DNA of 64,000 bases from Bacteroides caecigallinarum (GTDB lineage: Bacteria; Bacteroidota; Bacteroidia; Bacteroidales; Bacteroidaceae), in contig NZ_JADYTJ010000001.1 in NCBI RefSeq assembly GCF_021531075.1, positions 1 through 64,000 of the forward strand, given 5' to 3'. Shown one piece after another: positions 17,567 through 26,916 of this stretch (positions within the stretch are counted from its first letter, which is position 1; each line of letters begins with the position of its first letter). A model generated the notes under the pieces. That model searched no databases. It saw only the letters and a list, made by a program, of their open reading frames with translations, and was not told where the DNA came from. The position numbers and the translations under genes were made by a program.

Positions 17567-19885
17567 TTAGAAAGGATAACCTATTGCAAAATGCAGTCCC
17601 ATTCCATCCTTGAAACGTGGTATATTGTAATATCCCTTTTTCCCGGTGTCATATGGCACATGAAGGGCTATACCCAAGTCCAGACGCAGAACCAAAAAAT
17701 CAAGATCATAACGTATACCGGCTCCTGTACCGAGAGCTATGCTGTCGAAAAAGCGATTGAACGTAAATTGTGCATTAGGTCGTGCCGGATCATCTCTTAG
17801 CAACCATACATTGCCGGCATCCAGAAAAACAGCCCCATTCAGGTTTCCGCCTGCAAATTTAGACAATAATCTGAAACGATACTCCATATTTGCTTCAAGT
17901 TTTATGTCTCCGGTCTGGTCTACATATGAATACGTATTGCTGGCCGAAGGCTGATAGCGTCCGGGACCTATCGAACGTATGGTGAATGCACGTATACTGT
18001 TTGCTCCTCCCACATAAAACTGTTCGGTATATGGTGCAATGGTTTTGTTTCCATATGACCATATTATTCCTCCCATAGCCCTAAAAGCCAGTTGGTGCAT
18101 GTCATTGAACCATACCGTATTTCTTATTTCGGAAGAGTATTTAAGAAATTGTGCAAAAGGAGTTCCCAATAATTTCTTGTCTTTTTCTGTAAATTTCTGT
18201 CCTAATGCAGCATATATCAGTGATGTTATATTTCCGGCACTGGTAAGTGAATTTTCCCACCACACACGGTTCTTTCTTTTGCGGTATGAGTTATCGAATG
18301 TCACCGTATATGACTGTGATGGAATAAACTGGTCATTCAAACTATAGAATAACATAGGATTTTGAGCTGCAATCTGATTGAATTCCTCTGTTCTGTTCTG
18401 TAGTGTATTGAATGCAAGGTTTAGAGGTGTGACAGAATGTTTCATACTTCTTTTAGGCTGAAAACTATATGAAACTGTTCCTCCAAACGACAGCATCTTG
18501 AAATATCTTGCACGGTTTATTTGTTCGGCATATAGTTTGAAGTTTGTGTTTGAAGGGAAACGGAATGGGTCAATTCTGTCCTTAAGCCACGGTAATACAA
18601 TACGTGGAAACTCAAGTGAAAGAGCAGCTCCCAACTCATATGAATTCATTACCGAACTACGTCCGTCTACTGTAGAACTTGTTTGCCATTCGTATGAACC
18701 TTTCAATTCAAGGTTTAACGAAGCTCCCATACGCATGAAGTTATTTCTGGAAAGATTGAATTTGGCTCCCGGGCCAGTCTGCTTTGTATCTTTTGTAGTC
18801 AGGTTAAACTCAAGTTCACTGTCGTATGGCAGATCGAACATTGAGTTTACCTTGATATCAAGCGTGTCGGAACCATTTCGTGGAGTGTATTGGAACTCAT
18901 TGAACTTGAACACACCAAGTCTGGCCAAAGCTTCCTGTGTATAGTTTTGTCTTGTAAGAGAATAGGTTTCACCACTTCGGTAAAGAAATCTTTTTCTTAA
19001 GACACCATATTTTAGTTCCGGCTTTTTGCCAAAATAATTCACTTTAAAATCTCTGGCACAGATTGAATCTTCCGGCTGCTCACCGTTATAGCCAATTAAG
19101 TTAACTTCAGTTTTACCTATGATATATTGTTTTTTTGCTTCATCAGGTATATTGTTTCCGGGAACTATTTTTAGGGTTACATAGCCCGGTCGTATAAGTG
19201 TATCGGCAAGAAACGAAATATATTCACCACGGAAAAAGTAGTAACCGTTGTCCTTGAAGAGCGATACCAGTCTTTCACGTTCTTCGTTCAGTTTTGTCAC
19301 GTTGAAATTTTCATTGCTGTGTATCAGCCTTTCATCGAGATGTTTTCTTATTATATTGTCTGCATGTTCAGGAAATCCTTCGTATGTCACCGTATCTATC
19401 AGATACGGTTGTCCCATTTTGATGTCATAGCTTATTTTTATTGCGCGTGGGTTTCGTGTACTGTCCACAGAGTAAGTTACGTCACCATTGAAGTATCCAT
19501 AATCTTTCAGCAGGTTTGACGCTATTTTTACTCTGGTATCAGGATTGACAGACGATAGTGTCACAGGCTTTGCTGCCAGTTTCCTGAAGATCCATTTACC
19601 AAGTCCCTTTTCATATTTCTGAAAACTATTGTATATCCATAATCCTACAGGAAGTGGAATTCTGTATTTTGCACTTCCCAGGAAAGAGTTGTTTGGCGCT
19701 ACACTTACAGCAGCTGTCACCTCGTCTATAGTCTTCTTTCCATGTTCTTTGGTATCTATATCTTCAATATTAATTTTTTTGATACCTGTATATAAAATTT
19801 CTTCCTCAGGAAGATTCCTGGTCGTTGAACAAGAGGCTGAAATAATGACAGCAGCCACCAGCAATGGTATTATATGAATTTTCAT
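17567..19885 (-). CDS. tamL: TamL, lipoprotein TamA/BamA-like outer membrane protein
   Basis: Omp85-family barrel that works with TamB in outer membrane protein or lipid transport. A lipobox ends at Cys19 (ISASC), the feature that separates Bacteroidetes TamL from proteobacterial TamA. POTRA-like repeats cover about residues 30-340, followed by a 16-strand type barrel. The C-terminal bacterial surface antigen part contains FYVGGANSIRAFTIRSIGPG and ends in Phe. It follows tamB by 52 bases. The symbol is by family resemblance and gene pairing. Confidence 0.88.
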   Translation of the reverse strand: MKIHIIPLLVAAVIISASCSTTRNLPEEEILYTGIKKINIEDIDTKEHGKKTIDEVTAAVSVAPNNSFLGSAKYRIPLPVGLWIYNSFQKYEKGLGKWIFRKLAAKPVTLSSVNPDTRVKIASNLLKDYGYFNGDVTYSVDSTRNPRAIKISYDIKMGQPYLIDTVTYEGFPEHADNIIRKHLDERLIHSNENFNVTKLNEERERLVSLFKDNGYYFFRGEYISFLADTLIRPGYVTLKIVPGNNIPDEAKKQYIIGKTEVNLIGYNGEQPEDSICARDFKVNYFGKKPELKYGVLRKRFLYRSGETYSLTRQNYTQEALARLGVFKFNEFQYTPRNGSDTLDIKVNSMFDLPYDSELEFNLTTKDTKQTGPGAKFNLSRNNFMRMGASLNLELKGSYEWQTSSTVDGRSSVMNSYELGAALSLEFPRIVLPWLKDRIDPFRFPSNTNFKLYAEQINRARYFKMLSFGGTVSYSFQPKRSMKHSVTPLNLAFNTLQNRTEEFNQIAAQNPMLFYSLNDQFIPSQSYTVTFDNSYRKRKNRVWWENSLTSAGNITSLIYAALGQKFTEKDKKLLGTPFAQFLKYSSEIRNTVWFNDMHQLAFRAMGGIIWSYGNKTIAPYTEQFYVGGANSIRAFTIRSIGPGRYQPSASNTYSYVDQTGDIKLEANMEYRFRLLSKFAGGNLNGAVFLDAGNVWLLRDDPARPNAQFTFNRFFDSIALGTGAGIRYDLDFLVLRLDLGIALHVPYDTGKKGYYNIPRFKDGMGLHFAIGYPF

Positions 19886-19937
19886 CTCTATCTGATTAAT
19901 AATTTTAAAAAAGTTGCAATATAAGATTTGCTTAAGA

Positions 19938-22900
19938 CTACAGTTCTTCTTTCTTTTTCTTCCTTTGGAATATAAACAAATCCTTTATTCTGCTTACTTT
20001 TTTCTTAAGCACTATACCTGCCCCGGTCTCTGTTACTTCACCTTCCAGTACATTGGCATATTTCTTGTCGTGGAAGAGTTTTACATATCTGGTTCCACTG
20101 TTGTCCAGTCTGTATTCAAGAGAAATATTGTCTATAAATGACTCATCCCTTACAGCTGCATTACCTGTTGAAATTTTACCTCCTATAACTACACGTACGC
20201 GGTTGTTCCAGAATCGTTTTGCAAATTGGAAATTATAGTCTGTTCGCGTATCTCCGGTTTCAGTAGCATTCGTCGACTCCATCCCCACACTCAGGTCGAT
20301 AGTCTTCAGTGCGTTTCCGGCTATACTGTTTATCTGACCTTGCAAATAAGAGTTCAGTGCACTGTTTGCATCCAACTTGGCTGTCGAACTGTCTGAAATA
20401 TACATTCCTGTCACCAGCATGGTTACTGCAGCCTTATTCTTTTGTGATGCAGACATTGCAGCCAGTTCGTTTTGCATAGAACCGTCTTCAGGTGCATCTA
20501 TAGTAAATGCAAATCCTAAATCGTTCAGTCTGTTGGTGATGCTTACACCTACATCGAAACTAACCATTCTTGGATTCTGATTCTCTTGGGTTACTGATGC
20601 TCTGGTTCTTTCGTATGCCTGAATGTTCAGTCGCGGATCCATTACATTTCCTGTCCATTCAATAAAACTGCCTTCACGAATCCGGAAAGTTTTCAATGGA
20701 ATGACAGGCATTTCATATTTCATTTCTCCACTCATTAGAGAATATCTGCCGTTCAATAGCATATTGCCGTCAGGTGTATATTGAAATGCCAGATCTCCTC
20801 CACCTTCAACCTGCATATAGTTCGTTCCACTTTCGTTAATATCTACCCGGCATTGTACAGCCTGGTCTATATGCAGATTTACAAGCATGTCTATACCTCC
20901 CGGTTTTACATTTTGCAATGGCTTTCTTCCGGCAGCAGCCGTATCAGAGAAGTTTACAAATGTGACGGTTTCTGCCAGTCTGTCCTCCACGGTCAGTGGT
21001 GATTCGCGCAAAACATATGTGAAATCACTACTACCCAGAATATTTGCATTACCTTTCACCGATATGGCATCAGGAGTACCTTTTATTGAAGTATTCAGGT
21101 CAATATACATTTTCCCGTAAACCATAGAAGTCCTGTTCTTTTTAGAATTGAAGACTTCGAAGTTACGAGCCGTCATTTTAAGGTCCATGTACATATTTTC
21201 CATATCGGCAAAGTCTATACTACCGTCTATGATATATGGATTCTTTCCTCTTGAGTATATACTGTACTTGTCAAACATCAGTTTGTTGTCTGTCACAGTT
21301 ACAGGCTTGTTCCCGAAACGGAGACTTACCGAAGCCATAGGTACAAACACATTTACACTGTCCGTCGTCAGACTACCGTTAATGACCGGTGATGCTGATG
21401 CTCCATTTATATGAAAATCAGCATTTGCATAACCATACAGCTTTGCCATATCTTCCGGAACAAAGGCACCTGCCAATATTAATGGAAAACGCTGTAGTGT
21501 CAAATGTGCATTTATATTATCTTTACTGTCCTCATTCTCTGCCGCCCTGTATTTTCCTGCAATTTCAGCCAGCGTACTGCCATTACGTGTTACATATCCG
21601 TCCACATTGTGTGTTCCGTTTTCAGCAGGTAGATATACAGCACTCATAGTCCAGTCTCCTAAAGGTTTGCCGCCGTATTCCAGGGCATCTATTGCAGTTT
21701 CCAATGCTGTCATAAACGATTTCTCATCATGTTGTACATAATGGGCTTCGGCATTTATAATACCTTTTATCGGTGGCATGTATGGAATGATACGTTTAAA
21801 TTCGCCAATGTCAAGTTTATTGACAGACATTGTTATATCCTGCAGCACTGTCGAGTCAGGAACAGAAAAGATGTGCAGTCCGGTTCCGTTATTGTCCCAC
21901 AGCCGCATATTGGCATGAATTGTAAAATCGGCGGAGCCAATTTTCCCTTTATCCTCTAGGAATATATAATTGTCTTCGTTCAGTTTGAATTCTCTGTACA
22001 CAAGTACAGGCTTTTCCGGCAGTAAATGCAGGCTTATTCCATTTTCCCTGAGTACAGCCTGCATTCCTATAAGTGCTCCCGTTTCACGTTTTTCATTATC
22101 GTATTTGGCAATAATACCGGCACTGTTCCTGAAAATTCCTCCATCAAATGATATGTCAAAAGCTTCTTGTCTTTTAGTCTTGTTGGCTTTTATTCCACCG
22201 GCAAGGATAATGCCGGCAGTATCTTGCGATATGTCGAATCTGATGGTATCCAGCTGCAGACTGTCTGTATGCAACCCATACATATATGCTTTACTGTTTA
22301 TTCCTTCAGTAGGAGAAGTCCCGAATGAAACATACAGTTTTTCGAAACCGATATTTCTCATCTCAAGTGTATTGGCCAGAGGATTGTCATCACCGGCAAA
22401 AATCCTGAATGTGGTTTCGGGTAACATCCTGCGTATTGTATCAAGATTCATTTCACGGCTTTTCCATTGTTTTTCAGCCATGTCTGCTATTTTGGTAAAT
22501 CTTTCAGAAATCAGGTCTATTCCTCCGGTTGTCCTTAAAAGCATAGTCATATCACCTGAATTGATATAGCTCCTCAGTGAATCTTCTGTCATGTTGACGC
22601 CCAAATTCAGATCTTTTGTGGCAAATGTCTTCTTTGGTGTTATCAGTTTTATATTATCTATTTTTATTCTGGCACTGTGTCTCCTGTTTAAATCAGTATC
22701 GGCATCAATGTTTATTGTTTGTGCGGCTTTAAGTGGTTGTGCCGAAACTCCCATAGCATACAGGTCAAGCCTTTTTATATCAGTAATCATGTTTGCTGCA
22801 ATCTTTTTTGTCGAGATATTTGCATTCAGTTTTACAGAGGCTTCTGCCAGATTATCGTTTATGTTTATCAGGGTGTTTATATTATTATTCTTCAGACTCG

Positions 22901-24590
22901 CATTCATATTTATACCGGAAAGTATGTATTTGGCATATTCCAGGTTGGAAACATTAAGATTCATTTCCATTTCACACTCCGGCGACATGAAATCAAAACC
23001 TTTTCCTTTTGCTTCTACAGATGTACTTACCCTGAACAGTGAGTCCTCCGGCATGAAGTTATGAATATTGATGTCATTTACGTCAATAGCGGCGAAGTAT
23101 GTTTCATGTTTTGGTATAAATCCGGCTTTCAGTTCCATAGTTCCTTCGCCTTGCATCATTTTCATAAAAGACATAATACTGTCATTTCTTAAGACGGCAG
23201 TTCCGCTCAATGTCATGTCCGGCGGAATAACTGTTGTTCCCAGGAATGATTTTGCGAATTTCATATCCGGGAAACCGGCTTCCATGTTTATGCGGGCACA
23301 CATCTTTGTGCTGTCTGTTATATCGTTGGCATACCCGTCGGCAATAAATCTGATATGCCCCGGTATTTCTGCACTTACAGTTGTAACCTTCAAGGCATCA
23401 AGGCTTCCGTCTATTCCTGCTCGCAACTGTAACGGTGAAGAAGGAAAATCCTTTTTGAATTGAGAAATTGGCGAAGCCAAATCCTCCGGCATACCGGTGA
23501 CAAACCTGAAAATGTCATTTTTCCCGATGTCGGCCATGAGTCTGGCAGAAATACTTCCGTCATTCCCCACGGGGATTTGTCCATCTATCAGCCTGCCGAT
23601 ACTGAATCCTGCATCAGCCTGCAGCGATATGTACGAATCTGTGGTCCTCAGTTCAAAGTCCGACACCTTCATCCGGCTGTCGTTCATATCAATTTTTCCT
23701 CGTGCGGACAATATTTCCATTGGCTTCGCCGACTTGTCAGTACCGCAGTGCTCTTTCATTCTTAAATCAGTAATATCTGCTTTGATGGTGTTTCCACAGT
23801 AATATACAGAATCTATTCCAATGTTTATGCCGGAAATGGAAAGAAACGACGGACCGGATCCTTCTACAGGTTTTGTATTTCCTGTGATATATTCTGCTTC
23901 CGAACCGTTGACTGACAGCTTACGTAATGAGTATGCTTCCTTGTGCAGATCTATTGTTCCTTCTGTGAGTAAAGCCGATTTAAGTTTTACCCCAATATTC
24001 ATGCTGTCCGGAGGCATTTCCATATGTACAGCTACATTGTCTATATTGGCTTTTTCCAGCATTATCTTCCAGTATAGCGGTTTGCCGGCTGTGGTATCTG
24101 CAGCAGTCGTATCTGCCAGGCATATGTCAAGGTTAGTATCTTTTAGTCTAAGTTCATTTATAATTGCTGTCTCCGGGTCTAAATCAACTCCATGCGATTC
24201 CAGATACAGCTCTCCGATTGAGCCTTTCAGCTTTAGTCCTTCAATCATGTTCATAGTATTCAGACTTATATTTTTCAGCCTGAAAGCATCTATCTCTATC
24301 TGTTTTCTGAACAGAGGCTTCATTTGTATTTTGAGTGTGATTTGCCCAGCATTCAAGAGTGTGTCACCTTTATCTAATGCAGAAACATTGTGTATGTTGA
24401 GATTGATAGGGAAAGAAAGTGTTATCTTACCTACACTTATATCCATACCTGTAGCGTCAGAAGCAATTGAAGTCGCTTTTTTAACTGCAAAGTTCTGAAT
24501 TGGAGGTATATATATTAATATTGATATTATAATAAACAGGGCAAAAGGAATGGATATTATTATTCCAAGCCATTTAAAAATTTTCTTCAT
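19938..24590 (-). CDS. tamB: TamB, translocation and assembly module protein
   Basis: Very long periplasm-spanning AsmA/TamB-type protein (about 1550 residues). It has one N-terminal membrane anchor (LGIIISIPFALFIIISILIYI), a long repetitive beta-rich groove region, and a C-terminal DUF490 domain (about 1150-1500, for example GEMKYEMPVIPLKTFRIREG and DPRLNIQAYERTRA). Such proteins form a hydrophobic slide for lipids or a chaperone path for barrel proteins between the membranes. I chose the ATG at 24590; an ATG at 24611 adds seven residues. It lies just upstream of tamL. Confidence 0.9.
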   Translation of the reverse strand: MKKIFKWLGIIISIPFALFIIISILIYIPPIQNFAVKKATSIASDATGMDISVGKITLSFPINLNIHNVSALDKGDTLLNAGQITLKIQMKPLFRKQIEIDAFRLKNISLNTMNMIEGLKLKGSIGELYLESHGVDLDPETAIINELRLKDTNLDICLADTTAADTTAGKPLYWKIMLEKANIDNVAVHMEMPPDSMNIGVKLKSALLTEGTIDLHKEAYSLRKLSVNGSEAEYITGNTKPVEGSGPSFLSISGINIGIDSVYYCGNTIKADITDLRMKEHCGTDKSAKPMEILSARGKIDMNDSRMKVSDFELRTTDSYISLQADAGFSIGRLIDGQIPVGNDGSISARLMADIGKNDIFRFVTGMPEDLASPISQFKKDFPSSPLQLRAGIDGSLDALKVTTVSAEIPGHIRFIADGYANDITDSTKMCARINMEAGFPDMKFAKSFLGTTVIPPDMTLSGTAVLRNDSIMSFMKMMQGEGTMELKAGFIPKHETYFAAIDVNDINIHNFMPEDSLFRVSTSVEAKGKGFDFMSPECEMEMNLNVSNLEYAKYILSGINMNASLKNNNINTLININDNLAEASVKLNANISTKKIAANMITDIKRLDLYAMGVSAQPLKAAQTINIDADTDLNRRHSARIKIDNIKLITPKKTFATKDLNLGVNMTEDSLRSYINSGDMTMLLRTTGGIDLISERFTKIADMAEKQWKSREMNLDTIRRMLPETTFRIFAGDDNPLANTLEMRNIGFEKLYVSFGTSPTEGINSKAYMYGLHTDSLQLDTIRFDISQDTAGIILAGGIKANKTKRQEAFDISFDGGIFRNSAGIIAKYDNEKRETGALIGMQAVLRENGISLHLLPEKPVLVYREFKLNEDNYIFLEDKGKIGSADFTIHANMRLWDNNGTGLHIFSVPDSTVLQDITMSVNKLDIGEFKRIIPYMPPIKGIINAEAHYVQHDEKSFMTALETAIDALEYGGKPLGDWTMSAVYLPAENGTHNVDGYVTRNGSTLAEIAGKYRAAENEDSKDNINAHLTLQRFPLILAGAFVPEDMAKLYGYANADFHINGASASPVINGSLTTDSVNVFVPMASVSLRFGNKPVTVTDNKLMFDKYSIYSRGKNPYIIDGSIDFADMENMYMDLKMTARNFEVFNSKKNRTSMVYGKMYIDLNTSIKGTPDAISVKGNANILGSSDFTYVLRESPLTVEDRLAETVTFVNFSDTAAAGRKPLQNVKPGGIDMLVNLHIDQAVQCRVDINESGTNYMQVEGGGDLAFQYTPDGNMLLNGRYSLMSGEMKYEMPVIPLKTFRIREGSFIEWTGNVMDPRLNIQAYERTRASVTQENQNPRMVSFDVGVSITNRLNDLGFAFTIDAPEDGSMQNELAAMSASQKNKAAVTMLVTGMYISDSSTAKLDANSALNSYLQGQINSIAGNALKTIDLSVGMESTNATETGDTRTDYNFQFAKRFWNNRVRVVIGGKISTGNAAVRDESFIDNISLEYRLDNSGTRYVKLFHDKKYANVLEGEVTETGAGIVLKKKVSRIKDLFIFQRKKKKEEL

Positions 24591-24683
24591 ATCTAGTGTT
24601 ACTTTATGCATGCGAATATACTAAAAAAATAACTATAAATGAATATAATTTGTTCAGGAAGTCTGCCATTAATAATAAATGCC

Positions 24684-24691
24684 TATCTTTG
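24684..24691 (+). promoter_or_regulatory. -7 box for the nucleotidyltransferase gene
   Basis: TATCTTTG, 28 bases before the start at 24719; a weak TCTG lies 18 bases upstream as a possible -33 box. Confidence 0.5.
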
Positions 24692-24718
24692 CATAGTTAC
24701 TAACTAAAAATATAACTT

Positions 24719-25624
24719 ATGAAACCAACATTATTTGTATTGGCAGCCGGTATGGGAAGCCGTTATGGTGGCCTAAAACAACTTGACGGACTTGGTCCTA
24801 GTGGAGAAACTATTATGGATTATTCTATCTTTGATGCTATCCGTGGTGGATTTGGTAAGATAGTATTTGTAATCCGTAAAGATTTCGAAGAAGATTTCCG
24901 TAAGATTGTTCTTAGCAAATACGAAAATCATATCCCAGTAGAAGTAGTATTCCAGGCACTGGATAATCTTCCTGCAGGTTATACTTGTCCTGAAGGACGT
25001 GTTAAACCTTGGGGTACTAACCATGCTGTATTGATGGGTAAGGATGTTATTAAAGAACCATTTGCTGTAATCAATGCCGACGACTTTTATGGTAGAGGCA
25101 GCTTTGCTGTCCTTGGCAAATACCTTTCAGAACTTCCAGAAGGTTCAAAAAATGACTATTGTATGGTAGGTTTCCGTGTTGGCAATACTTTGTCAGAAAG
25201 TGGTTCTGTAGCACGTGGCGTTTGTTCTGCTAACGAAGAAGGAAACTTGACAACAGTAGTCGAACGTACTGAAATCATGCGTGTAGATGGTGTCGTTAGC
25301 TATAAGGATGAAAATGGCGAATGGGTAGGAATTGAAGATAATACTCCTGTTTCTATGAACATGTGGGGATTCACTCCTGACTATTTCCAGTATTCAGAAG
25401 ACTATTTCACAGAATTCCTTGATGCCAATAAAGATAATTTGAAGGCTGAGTATTTTATTCCATTGATGGTAAACAAACTTATCAATGAAAAGACTGCAAA
25501 TGTTAAGGTTCTTGACACTACTTCCAAGTGGTTCGGTGTAACTTATGCTGCTGATCGTCAGAGTGTAGTTGATAAGATTCAAGCATTGGTGGATGCTGGT
25601 GAATATCCTTCAAAATTGTTCTAA
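24719..25624 (+). CDS. NDP-sugar pyrophosphorylase-like nucleotidyltransferase
   Basis: Cytoplasmic nucleotidyltransferase of the GT-A fold, 301 residues. The N-terminal LAAGMGSRYGGLKQLDGLGPSGE is the nucleotide-binding signature, and VINADDFYGR carries the metal-binding Asp pair. Members activate sugar phosphates or cholines with an NTP. The substrate is not evident and no sugar pathway genes lie next to it. It is a single-gene unit with its own promoter and terminator. Confidence 0.87.
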   Translation: MKPTLFVLAAGMGSRYGGLKQLDGLGPSGETIMDYSIFDAIRGGFGKIVFVIRKDFEEDFRKIVLSKYENHIPVEVVFQALDNLPAGYTCPEGRVKPWGTNHAVLMGKDVIKEPFAVINADDFYGRGSFAVLGKYLSELPEGSKNDYCMVGFRVGNTLSESGSVARGVCSANEEGNLTTVVERTEIMRVDGVVSYKDENGEWVGIEDNTPVSMNMWGFTPDYFQYSEDYFTEFLDANKDNLKAEYFIPLMVNKLINEKTANVKVLDTTSKWFGVTYAADRQSVVDKIQALVDAGEYPSKLF

Positions 25625-25643
25625 AAACAATTTTATAGTACAA

Positions 25644-25687
25644 TAAAAAAACAGATTGACTCCGATTGGAGTCAATCTGTTTTTTTA
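25644..25687. terminator. Bidirectional terminator
   Basis: A perfect 13-bp stem (25651-25663 with 25668-25680) and a 4-base loop, with an A-run before and a T-run after. It sits between the converging nucleotidyltransferase and sugar kinase genes and suits both. Confidence 0.9.
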
Positions 25688-25725
25688 TGTTCTCTTTTAT
25701 TGTAATATAATGCTTGTGATATTTA

Positions 25726-26766
25726 TTATCGTGCTACCTCGCCATTCTCTTGGCTGGCAATTAGGCTCTCAACTTCAGAAACTTTTACCATATTATAATC
25801 GCCTGATATGGTGTTTTTAAGTACCGATGCTGCAGTTGAGAAATCAACACGTTTCTGATTATCATTGTATGCACTTTGTGCATAAAGCATGGCACCACAA
25901 AAAGCATCGCCCACTCCAACACAATCGATAACATTATCAATATCAAACACCCTTGTGTATTTCATCTCACCATTGGTGTAAAGAATCCCTGCAAACGTAT
26001 GATGCTCTGAACTGATAACATTGCGCAAAGCGATGTATATGTATTTGCAGTGGGGTATATGCTTGCTGATTTCCTGACAGAATTTTTCGTATGCAGCCAC
26101 ATCATATTTTTCTCCGCTTTTTGTCGCTTTAAATCCAGGTGCTTTTATACCGGTGACAAGTGCGTATTCTCCTTCGCTGCCGAACATAATGTCGCTGTCT
26201 TTCATTAAAGGTAGTAGAACTTCTTGGGCACTCTTTCCATAATTCCATAAATTCTTTCTATAATTGATGTCATATGATATTTTGAGTCCCATTTCCTTTG
26301 CCACATCAATGGCCTCTTTGCAAACTTCTGCTAAACCTGAAGTGAGAGCAGCATCAATACCAGACCAGTGGAATATAGAGGCATCCTTAAATATTTCACG
26401 CCAGTTTATCATACCAGGTTTAAGCTCGGAGAAGGACGAGTTCTCTCTATCGTATATAACCTTAGAGTTACGCATGGCTGCGGCTTTCTCCATATAGTAT
26501 GTACCAAGGCGGTGACCACCGAAAAGAATGTGGTTGGTTCCGATATTGTGCGAACGCAATTCAGAAATACAGGTTTCACCTAGATCGTTGTCCGGTAGTC
26601 GTGTAATAAACTCTACCTCTCCGCCAAAATTGGCAATGGAGATGGCTACGTTGGCTTCACTTCCACCATAGTTTACCAGAAAGTCACGGCTTTGCTGGAT
26701 TCGTAAGTTGTCAGGTGTGGTAAGACGGAGCATAATTTCTCCGAATGTTACAATCTTTTTGCTCAT
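25726..26766 (-). CDS. kdgK: PfkB family sugar kinase, KdgK-like
   Basis: Ribokinase-fold kinase, most like 2-keto-3-deoxygluconate kinases, which make KDPG in hexuronate degradation. The N-terminal GEIMLRLTTPDN, the sugar-binding NYGGSEANVAIS and the anion-hole motif VGVGDAFCGAMLY are intact. The start chosen is the ATG at 26766 (MSKKIVTFGEIM). A longer in-frame start would run back through the structured spacer. No KDPG aldolase gene lies beside it, so the sugar assignment is tentative. Confidence 0.82.
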   Translation of the reverse strand: MSKKIVTFGEIMLRLTTPDNLRIQQSRDFLVNYGGSEANVAISIANFGGEVEFITRLPDNDLGETCISELRSHNIGTNHILFGGHRLGTYYMEKAAAMRNSKVIYDRENSSFSELKPGMINWREIFKDASIFHWSGIDAALTSGLAEVCKEAIDVAKEMGLKISYDINYRKNLWNYGKSAQEVLLPLMKDSDIMFGSEGEYALVTGIKAPGFKATKSGEKYDVAAYEKFCQEISKHIPHCKYIYIALRNVISSEHHTFAGILYTNGEMKYTRVFDIDNVIDCVGVGDAFCGAMLYAQSAYNDNQKRVDFSTAASVLKNTISGDYNMVKVSEVESLIASQENGEVAR

Positions 26767-26809
26767 AATGTCAAGTTTTCGATTTAAGCGGAAATCAAGG
26801 CATAAAAAT

Positions 26810-26888
26810 AAGAGGATACCTCTTGTCGGAATCTCTTTGCTTTGTTTCCGCTGCAAAGATAGTTAATTCCTTCATGAGGTATCCTCTT
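26810..26888. repeat. Nested inverted repeat between ackA and the sugar kinase
   Basis: Three nested arm pairs: 26810-26822 with 26876-26888 (13 bp, perfect), 26828-26832 with 26866-26870 (5 bp), and 26834-26840 with 26853-26859 (7 bp). The whole forms one long interrupted hairpin. On the minus strand it is followed by ATTTTT, so it could end the pta-ackA transcript. It also contains a -7 box, TATCTTTG (26861-26854), for the kinase gene. Confidence 0.75.
26854..26861 (-). promoter_or_regulatory. -7 box for the sugar kinase gene
   Basis: Minus-strand TATCTTTG, 87 bases before the kinase ATG, placed inside the nested inverted repeat. There is no clear -33 box. Confidence 0.4.
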
Positions 26889-26916
26889 TTTAACTCTTTT
26901 AGGATATTGATATATC

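Noticed and set aside
26767-26856. Longer N-terminus for the sugar kinase
   Set aside because: It would be encoded by the nested inverted repeat, and the kinase fold starts at the downstream ATG.
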